64,000 nucleotides of DNA from NCBI GenBank assembly GCA_015680685.1, contig MNCI01002227.1:62001-126000 (forward strand), written 5' to 3'. Below are positions 12,557 to 24,392 of the stretch, in pieces (position 1 is the stretch's first letter; the number at the start of each line of letters is the position of its first letter). The notes under the pieces are model-generated. The model searched no databases and was not told the origin of the DNA. It saw only the letters and a list, made by a program, of their open reading frames with translations. The stretch comes from Gnetum montanum. Taxonomy: Eukaryota; Streptophyta; Gnetopsida; Gnetales; Gnetaceae. A program made the position numbers and the translations under genes.

Positions 12557-15353
12557 ATAGAACCTTAGCGATTACCATAGGCAAGAAGGCCATCATAGCC
12601 TACGGAGAAGTGACCATGTGGTGGAAGGGGCCAATAATAGCAAGCATAACAATAGCAACCCCAAGAGTAAGCAACTAAGGATATCCATGCTACTGAGCCC
12701 CTACACAAGGAGCTTAAGGTGGAATCTATCCATCAGATTCCTATGGTAGAAATAGGGCAATCTAGGCAAGATGAAGTCCCAAGACTACAACGTAATCTAG
12801 AGGTCACACTTACAAAAGACTACCTAGAGAACATTTATATGAAGGAAATCTAAAGCTTTGTCCTCATGAGTCAAATTTTAGACCATTTCTGGAGCTAGCA
12901 CCAAAACATATTAGAACACAACTTCAAGGGTCTTTATTATGGACCATTCTCTCCAACAGTGGTGAATGGTACATGAGAGAAACTTACCTCTTCTAGAATA
13001 ACGAACAAAGAGATTCCACTGAAGAAAATGACATCACCATCTCCTACTCAGTTGAAGCTATTATAAAAGTCCTCGAATTGCCCAACATTAGGGCAAAGTT
13101 GACAAAGATATCTACTCAAGCAAACCCATAGGTTAAGAAAGAGTGGATTTAGCAGTGCTATGGAGTATACTATAAGAAGTATGATGCCCTCATTAAGGTA
13201 AAGAAATCATACTTTAAGATTGTGTTTTATCATCTTAATCCAATGGTGAGGCTAAGAAAGGTCACAACTTTCTCCAATAGGGCATTTATGGCTCTAAGTG
13301 GGAAATTTCCAGTCAACCTATCATAACTCATCTTCTTTGAAATCAAAAAGCATTTCAAGGAGAATGATAAGGATAATAAGGCACTCCCCTTCCCATGCCT
13401 CATCAAAAAACTTTGTAAAAGAGGAGGTATAACTTGCTACTTAAATGGTATGGTACCCAGAACTCCTACTACATCTTGACAAGAAATGATAAAAGATAAA
13501 GCTCCTACCAAGCTTCAAGAGGAGGAGCAACCACCACCACCATCACTTGCAGCACCAAAGACTGAAATTTTGGTAGATGTAGAGCATCTAAGAAAACTCA
13601 AAGAGCAGTAACTATAATAACAATAAGCCTCTAGGGATGGCATGGAATCATTAGTATACCATCCAATCATGAGCTATCTAAATGAGGTTGCAAGGGTCAT
13701 CAACTAGCTAGATAGTGAAATTACACCACTTTGCTCATCACAAAGAAACTAGGTATCCATTCAGTCCAATCCTAGTGCTAGAAAAGTTACTATGTCCATA
13801 CAAGGACAATAATTCCCTGAAATTTCTAGGAATGTAGCAACCTTCTTTATGATGTTAGAATAAGGTAATGAAGCAACAGTCTTAGTTATGCTACATAAGG
13901 GACAAGAGACAACAACAAAGGTGGTGATGAACCATGTTTAAGAAGCTCTAAGTACTCCTACTACATTTGTCCCTAATGTTGTTGCCATGGAAGATGTACA
14001 AGCATCAATAAGAGTAGGGAGCAAAAGAATGAGTGCTACCTAGCACCAAGAAGTACTAAAACAACATGTGATAGCTAATAAATTGATTCTAAAGATCTTT
14101 GATCTCCCAGAAAACATATCAACAACCCAATCATAGCTATTGAAGATAAGGGGAAAGATACTAATCATGAACACCTAACTTGAGGAGGCCATCATCAATA
14201 CTTGATAGTTGGCCACTAAGATTATAGAACTTAGAGTCCAATTGTCTGATCCTACCATTCTCAAGCCATATCTCACTAAAGATGAAGCTTTTCAATATCT
14301 TTAGCAAAAATATTATGAGGTTGAGAATGCTAAGAAAATGGTGATTTTGACGTCTCACTATTAGAAACAATGACAAATACTATAGATCGTGACCTCCATC
14401 AAGTTCACAAGGAAAACCTAACACCAACCTATAATAACCATCACCTCCATAATGTTGAGCAACAAAAAGATCATATGATGAAGTACATTCACTAGTAGCA
14501 GGAAGAGCTTTCCAAGGTAACCTTGAACTTAAGGAGGTTAGCTATAGAAAACAGGAATCTATTGATGGAGGAAGTTTAGGCCCTTTGCCAAAAGACTGCA
14601 ATTCAAGTCACTGCCTGGAAGAATGAAGACCTAAAATATGAACAAGTTAAAAACCACCATAGGGACTAGGTTTGTATGTTTAAAGAGGTCAACAAAAAAG
14701 GGATCAAGCTGGCCAAAGTGGAAGTGAACAAGGCCCTCTAGCAACTCCAACAAAGAGGCGATATGTGGCAACTCATATTTGATGGACTTAATGCATATAA
14801 CCAAGGGGAGATCCACTTAAATGAGTTGTAGATTGAGGAGTTGACTAAATACATGAAGCTTGCCAATCTTCAATATGAAAACCTGGTAATGCTAATAGCA
14901 GGAAGGCCTAAGACAGAACTTGAGAAGTAAAGTGTCCAACTCTTATCTTATTTATGAGGCAAAGTTCAACCCCCACAAAGAGACTAAACAAAAGTCGAAG
15001 TGGCCAATGTAGAGCTTAAACTTCTTAGAAGAAAATTCATTAATCAATGATATGTTATTGAGAACTTGGCTAGAAGAATAAGTGACTATCAAGAGCTACA
15101 AAACCTTATCCATACCTTTAACATTGAGTGTAAACAATTCGCAACCTAGTTTGTTAATATAAAGGACATGTTTCCTATGCTGCCATGCTCGTGGAATATT
15201 CTAGCATAAGCACATGTAGGTAAAGGAGCCTAGACTATTCATGAGTCATAAGGAAAAGAAGAAAATATGAAGGCACTCCTAAATGTCTTTCAATTTTTGG
15301 CAATAGTAGTAAGGTAACCTAAGCCTCCAACAATGTTGAGACATGATGAATGA
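12557..15353 (+). pseudogene. Third ORF of element D (homologue of the B copy; decayed)
   Basis: The start codon is changed to ATA (12557) in a context that aligns with the ATG of B. Readable blocks are NFRPFLELAP, GEWYMRETYLF, ITISYSVEAIIKVLELPNI, FFEIKKHFKEND, ALPFPCLIKKLCKRGGI (about 13380-13430), a hinge EEEQPPPPSLAAPK, and a long Lys/Glu/Leu-rich part with LRRLAIENRNLLMEEV, MWQLIFDGLNAYNQGEIHLNEL, IEELTKYMKLANLQYENLVML and CKQFAT. The LPFPCLIKKLC..GG stretch is the feature most like the plant transposon-protein domain, by memory only. Ends at TGA 15351-15353. Many stops are explained by Gln or Trp codons changed by a single transition. Confidence 0.65.
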
Positions 15354-15626
15354 CCCTCCACATCACAGGAGTCTTCACCTCCATGCACAGTGGAACATTC
15401 CATCCTATCTTTATCTATTCAATAAGCACCTACTAATTTTTGTTTAAGCATCCTAATTCATTGTAAATTGCACCAAATTTTATAATTAGTCTAACTTAGC
15501 AATCAAAAGTTATTTTATATATTAAATTCAATCAATCAGTTAGTCCCATACTTCCTCAAATATTGGAAGAAACTCGATTCCATTATTGTTCACTCGAGGA
15601 CAATTTTTTAGTTAGTTGTGGGGGTA

Positions 15627-16426
15627 TGATGAAGCGTCAATAAGGCAACTACGTTAATGCATGCCTGTTAATAAAGCCCCATTAATGCATCCTCATCAAC
15701 ACATCTCAGAATGTGTTGGCACATGTGCATCGATGCTAATCCAGCCATTACCTATATAAGTGAGCTTACCAACTATATTTATGGCACCATTTGTTCAATT
15801 CCCTAGCAAAACTCTTACAATTTCTTTCTGTGGAACTTAGCAAACTTTTCCCTATGAGTGCTTGCAACATGGATTAAATTGATTATATAGAATTTTATTC
15901 AAGTGTAATATGTAGCTAGACACAGTTGCATGAATAGTAATAAAATTGAGATTTTTTCTATCCATTATAACACTTAGATTAGTTTAAGTTTATTTTCTAG
16001 TATTTTACTTTGAATGTAATTTACTTTCCTGCCCTTGTGCATTTAGTATCCTAATTCATAAGTAACGTGAATATAATCACTTTGAGCATAATATACTAAC
16101 ACTTGGTAATCCCAACAGTGAATACTTGGTATGCCCAATAGTAAACACTTGGTAAGCCAGTAACATTAGTATACATTCAAGATGAGTACAAAGAGTGGGA
16201 ACAAATGCTCCATATTTAGGATAGTTTAGTAAAGTTATTAGTAAAATTAAATATTTAGCCCTTCCTTTACTTAATCATTCTACAAATAAAGAAAACAAAA
16301 AAATTATAAAAATAAATATCTTATGCCTCAATCACACCTAGCCATAAAAATAAGTTCAACAAAAGTGGGGATTGGAAAGACAATGACTAATAATCACATC
16401 TTTCACCATCTAAGGATATAGGCCAC
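15627..16426 (+). repeat. 3' LTR of element D, first piece
   Basis: Starts TGATGAAGC after the polypurine tract GTGGGGGTA. It has a TATA-type CCTATATAAG at about 15751 and tandem hairpins at 16100-16120 and 16123-16143. The preceding ACTCGAGGACAATTTT matches element B. The LTR is interrupted at 16426 by element E. Confidence 0.8.
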
Positions 16427-17281
16427 TGATGAAACTTGTTTTTGTCTACTCCAACATTGGGTACATGAATTTGGAGCTGTGATGTTGTGTACATGACGTT
16501 GAGGTCTAGATTTGACATTGATTATCCAACGTTGGGGTATATACCTTGGCCTATACATATAGCACCTAGGCTCTAGTTTTTCAAGCTAGTTTTCAGTCAG
16601 AGTAGTGAAGCTCTTGTCGTTTATGTTCCTCAAAGTTAGAATATTTTTTGAGTGTCTGCAGAAGGAGTCTGAGTCTATACAGTTCTTTGTTCGAGCACTA
16701 ATGTACCTGAGCACAGTAGTGTGATAGAAATCAAACGAACTCTTTTGATAATCCTTGCAACAGTGAGAATAGATTAATATTTTCTTTAATTCATTTTACT
16801 TTCTTTCTCTTTACTTTAATGCATTTCAATTAAGCAATTTATTTCTAGTTGTTAATGAACATGAGCATGACCACTTCGAGCATACATATAGTACTTGGTA
16901 ACCCAACAATGCTTAACATTTGGTAGCCCAACAACACTATATGTGTTTAGGATGTGTTCAACAAAGTGGGATGGTTACTTGTGTTAGGCTAGATAGGTAA
17001 TAACACATTATATTCTAATTTACTGTACTCTTCATTCTTGTTGTAGGTGATCAAATCTATAAAATATAAAATAAGAAAAATCATATACCTCAATTACACT
17101 ATACCATACTCTTGAGCCTCACAAGTGTAGTTGGGAAGACAACAAACATTCTCAATGCCCATTTTACTTCCTAGAAGGGCTAATGTACTAGATAACTATA
17201 GGTCCACGAAATTCAACTGAAGCATGCGTAACATCTTTGTAATTTATATGGTTGGGCGTAGGCATACCTCACCGCTCATCA
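16427..17281 (+). repeat. 5' LTR of element E
   Basis: 855 bp, TGATGA...TCATCA. It pairs with 35718-36573 along its length. TATA region GGCCTATACATATAG at about 16550. The upstream part contains alternating direct and inverted copies of CCAACGTTGG/GACATTG-like words. Confidence 0.92.
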
Positions 17282-17300
17282 TTGGTGCCATTGCCGAGGA
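17282..17300 (+). promoter_or_regulatory. Primer-binding site of element E (tRNA-Asp type)
   Basis: TTGGTGCCATTGCCGAGGA, next to the LTR end, differs from the complement of the plant tRNA-Asp 3' end (TTGGCGCCGTTGCCGGGGA) at three positions, all C-to-T or G-to-A. Confidence 0.88.
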
Positions 17301-17441
17301 CCTTTTGGTTGTTTCATGCACTATCTAGGACCCAGTGAAAGTATTTATATCGTTGTAACAAACCTTAGAGTCACATCACATCTCAAGATTACTACAACAA
17401 TATTTAGAAGCACACTGTGATTTTTATTTCACTAACCAAAA

Positions 17442-17725
17442 ATGTCTTCTTCTCATAGGAGCACTTCTTCACCCAAGTCTAATAAAGCTTATCAACCAGT
17501 GCCTCAACAATATCAAATTGTATATACTCATCCTAACGAATATGTACTAAACTTCACCTTCATCCTAGACTAGGATGAACAACTATGGTGGTGTGACATG
17601 GAAGGCAACATTGTGTTGTCGTCCAATTAAGCTATTCCTGCAATGCTCTATCAAATGCTTATCTGATGTGGTCTCCAAGAGTACCATGTAGAGTATATTG
17701 TGGAAGATATTGATGCCAGGGATTA
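17442..17725 (+). pseudogene. gag of element E, N-terminal piece
   Basis: ATG at 17442, translation MSSSHRSTSSPSNKAYQP, then the conserved YTHPNEYVLNFTFILD, a TAG where H and F have CAG (HQDEQL), and DMEGNIVLSSN. It is cut after DARDY by element F; the frame continues at 27683 with HPTKAQHLRD, so the insertion point can be read at codon level. Confidence 0.85.
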
Positions 17726-18676
17726 TGATGAGCGGCAAGGTACCCCTATGCACAACCATATGAATACGAGCATTTCACGAACGATTTGGTCAAATTCCAA
17801 GGACTAACTGTTTATGCACCCTTGTGGATAAAGGACGGGTTGGTTGATCGTTGTCTTCCCAAGCTTACCTATATGTCACGATTGTATGGTTAAGTAAGCT
17901 TGAGGCATATGATTTTTATAGCTTTTATGTTTTTATGTCCTGCAGTAGTAGGGAAGAAGAGAGGTAACTAAGTGACTAATTTAACTTAACTACTTATTAA
18001 CTAAGTTCTAACTAATCCTAACACCAGCATCTGTTCCCACTTGTCGTACACATCGTAAACCAATGCAACACTTCTAGGATTACCAAACGCTAATCGTTAC
18101 TAGGTTACCAAGCATTACACGCATGCTCAAAGTGGTCGTGCTTGTGTAATTTAACGATTTTCTTAATTGATCAAAATGAATTGCTACGCTAATAACATAA
18201 ATGTAAAGTGCATAAAATAAAATAAATGCATAAGAAAATAAAATAAAAGAAATGCATAAGAAAACAAATCTCAAGTGTTATAAGGATGAATCAAAGAGCT
18301 CGTCTTTATTACCATAAACAAGGTGTGCTCAAGTACATAATGCTCAAATAAAGATCCGTTCACACTTAGACCTCCTGCTTCGGGCACTTGGAAAATACTC
18401 TAACTTTCAAACAGACTACAAGAGTTTAGCTACTTGACTGCTAAAAGAATTTTCTCCCAATTGTGCGCCTGGGCACTATATTTATAGGCTTGGGAGAAAC
18501 TAATCTAATAATTAGAGTAACCACTCTAATAATTAGAATAACTACTAAAGTAACCGCTAGAGTAACCTGTCTAATAATTAGAATAACTGCTAGAGTAACC
18601 ACTCTAATAATTAGAATAATTGCTAGAGTAACCGCTAGAGTAACCACTCTAATAATTAGAGTAATTACTCTCATCA
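17726..18676 (-). repeat. 3' LTR of element F
   Basis: 951 bp; on the plus strand it reads TGATGA at 17726 and TCATCA at 18671-18676. Minus-strand TATA box CCTATAAATATAG at about 18490-18478. Directly upstream of the box lies the palindromic minisatellite (18500-18670). Confidence 0.93.
18500..18670 (-). repeat. Palindromic minisatellite in U3 of the 3' LTR of F
   Basis: Five units containing CTCTAATAATTAGAG-like sequence (arms CTCTAAT/ATTAGAG around one A), alternating with GCTAGAGTAACC-like units. The array gives spurious open frames on both strands. It lies immediately upstream of the LTR TATA box, the position of an enhancer; that role is inference. Confidence 0.88.
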
Positions 18677-20680
18677 TACTCCCATGACTGAATGAAAACT
18701 CATCCTTGAGTATAGAAGAAAAGAAACAAATTCTTTACAAAATATTGGGAAGGTATGGGATTATTGACAAACTAAAAACTGATGGTGGAATGGGATGACA
18801 AACTCAACATGCCCAATGAATAGATCAATAAGCATATTACAATATTAGTGTTCATGACCATTGTGGTGAACACTCGTACATAAATGACATCCAAGCTTTT
18901 ATTTGGTAGCTTGTAGAGAAAGAGAGAGAAAGAAAATGAAACATGTTGCCGCCAATGCTAAGATTGTGCCTTTCATTATTTATCCATAGCCACACCACTA
19001 GAGTTGCTCCTTTCATAAATGCTTTAGTTCTAGTCCATCCTGAGTGCTTCCTCCAAGCCCAATCCATCGTTTGTATGATCACCATTTGCACACATAACAC
19101 AGTCACAAATGAGCAAGAACAGATAAACCATAATGCAATAGATACCTTGCCTCGATATGAAGTGCATTGGCTGAGTTGTGATTATGGCATAAACTCGTTC
19201 AAAGATTTATCATAGTTAACTACCCAAGGTGTAGGGGTTAGGTGAATAGTAAAATGGAGAAAATTGAAAAATTTGTGCCAGGGCCCCCACGACTAAGAGT
19301 GAACCTCTGGTAGCTATAAGATGGAAAAATATGAGGAACAAGAAAGAGGGGAAAAAATAACAATAGCAACACCAATAAAATGGATGTCATGGATGGGGAT
19401 GAAATAAGAGATGATTGATTACAGGAAATGTTTAAGCAAAAGAACTTAACAATTGCACCAAAAAGGAATGCTAGTGGGTCCTCCCCAAAGCAAGCTCATG
19501 CCTTTTATGCCCTGACAAACCCACAAACCAAAGAGTCTATAGGCTCTAGGAATGTCATTTCGAAGCAAGAGTTAAAAACTTACCCACAAAAATTTACCAA
19601 AGAAAAACAATGCATCAACCCAGAATAGAGTAATGATAAAATTAGCAATGAGGTGGAAAATGGGAAGAAAGATGGAGAGGAGAGAATGGAATGGAATCCC
19701 AAGAACAAGGTTGTGTAAATGAACTTTTGTATTTCCTGGTTAAGATAACTGAGTAGAACTTCATCCCAAATCTAGACTCAAACCAATGACATTCAGTGAC
19801 CTCGCATCAATACACCTGGCCAGTCCATCCTCTTGAAGCAACAAGAATGCCTTCACAAAGAGTGACCATCATCCCGAGGAGAGCGAGATGGAGAAGCAGG
19901 AAGTGAGAAAGGGCCTTAGTTAGAGGGAACCTTCAAGCATGGGTAACATGTCTTTCCAATTACATAACCAGTGCTTATAGTTCATATTGCTTTATTATGT
20001 CTAAGAGGTATGCTTTGAATTTTCACTTGTCTCCATTTTTTTTGTGTGAGAACCACACCATGTAAAGACTTATTTTTATTCACTCAACTTCCTGATTTTT
20101 GTACAATGTCAGAATGGCGAAAAACCCAAGAAATAAGCATCCAAGCACCCAAGAGAATGGCCAGCACAAATGCATGAAATCCCCTTGAAGTCACACCCTT
20201 TTCATCCTTTGAGTCTATTCTTGGTTTGAAAAGTACCCAGCCACCAATTCATTAATAAATTTACTTAGAAAAAGGGAACTGTATTGTTCCAAGCCAAAGG
20301 AGACCATAGAGTTGTATGGATGAGTGGATGGCATGGACTCATTGCCTGTTTTACCAAAAGAACCATACCTTAATATTAGCATCATAATTCAAAGGTAAAA
20401 ACCAAACATTAGCAATCAATATGATATAATGCAATCCACCATCATGAGCACTTATTGGATGATGAATAAAAGTAAATCAAGCAAACAAAGAAATAGTAAA
20501 AACATGAATGATGGTGTAAAACAAAAATAAGAAAAGTTGAAAGAATGTGTAAAACAAAAAAAATGTGTAAAAAAAATTCAAAAAGAACTGAGGGCCTAGA
20601 ATGGTTAGCATAGGTGGCCATCTCCCCCATGGCTGAGTTAGAAAGAGGAGATCCAAAATAGTGAGTAAGGTTATCCATCA
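18677..20680 (-). other. Spacer and polypurine tract of element F
   Basis: The tract CATGGGAGTA (minus, 18686-18677) touches the 3' LTR and is preceded by AAGGATGAGTTTTCATTCAG as in E. The spacer holds the conserved TTTGGGGAGGACCCACT (about 19504-19488), the single GACATGTTACCCATGCTTGA unit (about 19955-19937) and a GGGGGAGATGGCCACC segment at about 20632-20617 just after integrase. No protein-coding sequence was recognised; a hydrophobic open stretch at 20442-20693 overlaps the end of integrase and is not supported by E. Confidence 0.7.
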
Positions 20681-21999
20681 ATAGAGATAGCATGTGTACT
20701 AGCTATCCTAAGCTCATGGAAATGTTTGGTTTGTTGTATGTTGACCAACAGTTTCTTGTCTAAGCTCTCAGGTTTGTATATTGTCATGGCCCCTAAAGGA
20801 AAAGGTGTATAAATAATATAAGGTCTTTCCCATAGTGTTTGATATTTAGTACGTTGTGGCACATGTGTGGGATTCTAGTAGAGAACCTTATCTCCCGATT
20901 GATATTTAACTTTCCTAATCCTTAGGTTATGATGTTGTTTATTGAACGCCTTGTGCAACTCGTTAGATGATAAGGTAGCTAGTCAATTTTCATCTAGCAA
21001 GTTAAGGGTTACTAACCATTATTTCTATGCTAGATTAAGGTCAAGGTTGAGGTCACATGCTGTGGATAGTGTATGGAGCTCAGTTTGAATGGGAAGCATT
21101 GGTAATTTACCATACACTAACTCATAGGAAGAGTAGCCTATAGGGAGTTTCCATGTGGAGCGGTATGCCCAAAGAGCATCGTTCAATTTAGTGCTCTAGT
21201 CTGACCTAAACTTGCTAATAGTTTTTGTCAATATCTTCATAATCTCCCTATTGGTGACTTCTGCTTGACCGTTCGCTTAGGGGTGGTATGGTGTAGTCAA
21301 TTTATGCTCAACCTCTAAGTGTTGCATTAATTTTTGAAAAGTTGCACTTGTGAAGTGGGTACTATTGTCTGAAATAAGTTCATGAGGCATACTAAACCTA
21401 TTTATGATTTGTTGTTGAACAAATCGTGTAGCCATAGATGATGTACAATCCTTAACTACAGCTGCTTCTACCCATTTAGTTAGGTAATCAACAGCAATAA
21501 TGATATAGGCTTTTCCATTGGACATTGGTGTAATTGGTCCCATAAAATATATTCCCCAAATGTCGAAGGGTTCTAATGGTTGGATCCATTTTTGCAAGCC
21601 CTCCATTCTAGCAATCATTCCCCCATCATGTTGACAGCGCTCACAAGATTGGACGAATTGATGGGTGTCCCGAAACAATGTAGGCCAATAATATTCTACA
21701 AGCAAGATCTTGATGGCGGTTCGTCTCCCAACATAATGAACCCCACAAGGACCCTCATGAGCATCTTGGAGAACTCACAGTTGATCTATATCGGGAACAC
21801 ACCATCAAACCAAGCCATCGAGACACACTTTCTAAAGTTGCCCATTGATTTCCATAAAGTACTTGGCTCAGTGAAGAAACTATTGTTTCTTCTTAACGTT
21901 TAACTCTTGTGGTATTTGTTGGGTGAGGAGATAGTTAAGAATGCTACTGTACTAGTTTGTCTCCATGGGTGATTGATTATTCACTACACTAGCAAAGAG
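20681..21999 (-). pseudogene. Integrase of element F (first catalytic Asp lost)
   Basis: HHCC domain: LQDAHEGPCGVHY and FVQSCERCQHDGG (about 21780-21620). Core: FDIWGIYFMGP where the family has GIDFMGP, so the first catalytic Asp is Tyr (about 21550); SDNSTHF keeps the second Asp (about 21365); ANGQAEVTNRE keeps the Glu (about 21265-21240). The C-terminal part includes YGKLPMLPIQ and QTLWERPYIIYTPFP, ending near 20690. The longest open piece is 21705-21277 (142 codons). Integrase would insert the cDNA copy; this one lacks an essential residue. Confidence 0.88.
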
Positions 22000-23470
22000 G
22001 AAGTCATCAAGAAAATAATCAAAAATTGGATACCCATCCTCTTTGTCGTCCCATCACAACCGAGATAAATGATCAGCAACTACGTTCTCGACGCCTTTAC
22101 GATCGTTCATAATAAGATCAAACTCTTGTAAGATTACAAGCCATCATATGATACGAGGGCTTACCATTGGCTTATTCATGAGGAACCTTATTGCACTATG
22201 ATCTGTATGTATATATACTTTATATCCCAATACATAGTGTCTAAACTTTTCTAGTGCAAACACTACAACCATTAATTCTTTCTCTGTGGTAGTGTACTTA
22301 AGTTGTGGACCAGTGATACTTCTACTTGCATAGTGGATGTAATAAGGATGCTTCTAGTCATCTAACTATGTAAGTACGACTCCTAAGCATAGTTGGACGA
22401 GTTAGTCATGAGATGGAATGGTTTGGACCAGTCAGGAGCTTATAGAATGGGTGTTTCTACTAGCTTCTGTTTTAGAGTTTGAAAAGCTAATTCACATTCC
22501 CTGATCCACTCAAAAGGTACATCCTTTTTCGTTAATTCCACCAATGGTTTGGCAACCTTTGAAAAGTTCTCAAAAAATCTCCTATAGTAGCCAGTATGTC
22601 CAAGGAATGACCAAATATCTTTGAAAGTTTTTGGTTGATGGGTAATTCCTTGGATAACTTTGATTTTCTCGGGGTCTACCTCTATCCCTGTGTGTGAGAT
22701 TTTGTGCCCTAGTACTACGCCCTCATGGACCATCAAATGGATTTTCTGCCAATTAAGCCTCAAATTGGTTTCTACACATCTTTTTAACACTTTCTCTAAC
22801 TGATCCAAGGCTTGATCAAAGTTTACTCCATAGCTGGAGAAGTCGTCCATAAAGACTTCTACACCATTTCCTATCTGCTGTTGGAAGATGCTTAGAACTA
22901 GTCGTTGAAATGTTGTAGGGGCATTGCACAAGCCAAACGACATCTATTTGTATGCAAACGTTCCCCAAGGACTAGTGAACATAGTCTTGGCTTGGTCTTT
23001 TGGGGCTATTTGTATTTGATTATATCCGCTATATCCATCTAGAAAACTGTAGTAGCGATGACCTACGATGGTTTCTAAGACTTGGTCAACAAATGGTAAT
23101 AGAAAGTGATCTTTGAATGTTGCCATATTCAGTAGCCTAAAATCTATGCACACCCTCCATTTGCCTCCCTTTTTAGGCATAATAATTAAGGGGCTAACCC
23201 ATTCGCTATCAACAATGGGGTATATGAACCCAGCCTTGAGAAGCTATTCGATTTCTTCCTTGACTACTTACTTCAGCTTTAGGTTCAAACGTCTCTGCAG
23301 TTGTCTTCGAGGCTTTATGAAGGGGTCAGTGTAAATCCTATGTTAACATATCCTAGGATCTATTCTAGTTAATTGAGGATATGACCAAGTGAAGGATTTT
23401 GACCATCTATTGATTACCTTCAGCCCCCCCTCTTTCTATTGAGGAGCAAGCTTAGTGTTGATAATTATTA
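22000..23470 (-). pseudogene. Reverse transcriptase and RNase H of element F
   Basis: RT: WVSPLIIMPKKGGKWRVCID, FLDGYSGYNQIQI (first catalytic Asp), one stop after FAYK, then MSFGLCNAPTTFQR and VFMDDFSSYG with the Asp-Asp pair intact (about 22850), LGHKI and SFLGHTGYYRRF. Open pieces are 23180-22944 and 22943-22440. A one-base deletion near 22386 shifts the frame; RNase H follows with YTTTEKE, ALEKFRHYVLG, IHTDHSAIRFL, IRWLVILQEF and VENVVADHLSR. The F-M-D-D motif and the motif order place it with the Athila/Tat lineage rather than chromoviruses. Confidence 0.9.
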
Positions 23471-24330
23471 GTTTTCCATTTTTAAGGAACGTGTATTCCA
23501 TACCGATGGGCAATGGTTTCAGCTCGAGGGGCTCCTACTTAAATTTCTCAGGGATTTCCAACTTCCCCCAGTTGACATTTTCAAGGTTAATACTTGGAAG
23601 TTGGCAGTGGACTTGCTCTAATGCATCTATGCTATCGATGTAAGTGCAAGTCAAACCCTTAGTTGGTTCCATGCATATGAGTGAACTGCTTTCTTGATTA
23701 GCTATCAACCATTGGGTGCCTTCTTGTTGTGTGGCTACTGCATATAGGCATCTTTGTATATTGATAACTTGTACACACTAATTGCATGTAGGCAATGTTA
23801 AACTTTGCACAAACCATGACCTCTGCACGAAATTACACCTTGTGTCACTATATGCGATGCACAGAACTTTCTTCTTCTCAATCTTTTTGAATGTATTTTT
23901 CTTTGATATTTCTAGGGAAAAATCGCGAATTCCTAGGTGTGCATTGATGGTGCTTAGCCATGCTCTTCCCATTATAATTGTGAAGTCTCCCTTACCGTTG
24001 TTTACCTGAATCATTAGAAAGTCAACTTGGTACAACCACCCATAAATAGTGGTAACAATGTCTTCCACCAGTCTCAATGGGACAGTGATGGACTAGTCAG
24101 CCAACTCTAGATGGATGTTGCTCTTTTGCAATGGAGGTAGATTCCAGGCCTTGTACATTTCTTGAGAAATCAAGTTGACACCGAAACCTAAATCCAAAAG
24201 AGCCTTGCACAACGCATTTTCAGTGATTTGTAAGTATATCAGAGGACTCCCAGGATCAGAGAATTTCTTGGGAAGGTGGCCAACTTTGATCCAATCGGTG
24301 ACAACATGTGTTAGCATGACTGTATGCATT
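23471..24330 (-). pseudogene. Protease of element F
   Basis: In frame with gag: LTHVVTDWIKVGHLPKKFSD, CKALLDLGFGVNLISQEMYKAW with D-L-G as the catalytic triplet (Athila-type), LVEDIVTTIYGW, IIMGRAWLSTINA and KKVLCIAYSD. A stop interrupts before SITVPL, another lies at about 23778. The linker to RT (to about 23471) is the WQLPSINLENVNWGKLEIP region. Cleaves the Gag-Pol precursor in active relatives. Confidence 0.82.
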
Positions 24331-24360
24331 GAGTGTGGTGATTGGGTTGAAGGGGGCTCC

Positions 24361-24392
24361 NNNNNNNNNNNNNNNNNNNNNNNNNNNNNNNN
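24361..24392. other. Assembly gap (32 N)
   Basis: Run of N inside the Pro/Gln/Tyr-rich linker between gag and protease of element F. Flanking sequence keeps the same frame on both sides. Confidence 0.98.

Noticed and set aside
18441-18687. Open frames on both strands with regular LIIR/ITARVT repeats
   Set aside because: They are translations of the U3 minisatellite of element F; the same occurs at 27458-27736 in the other LTR, and both strands are open equally because the unit is palindromic.
20442-20693. Hydrophobic 83-codon frame after the integrase of F, a possible envelope-like product
   Set aside because: The hydrophobic run comes from T-rich spacer DNA, and E and B do not keep the frame at the same place.
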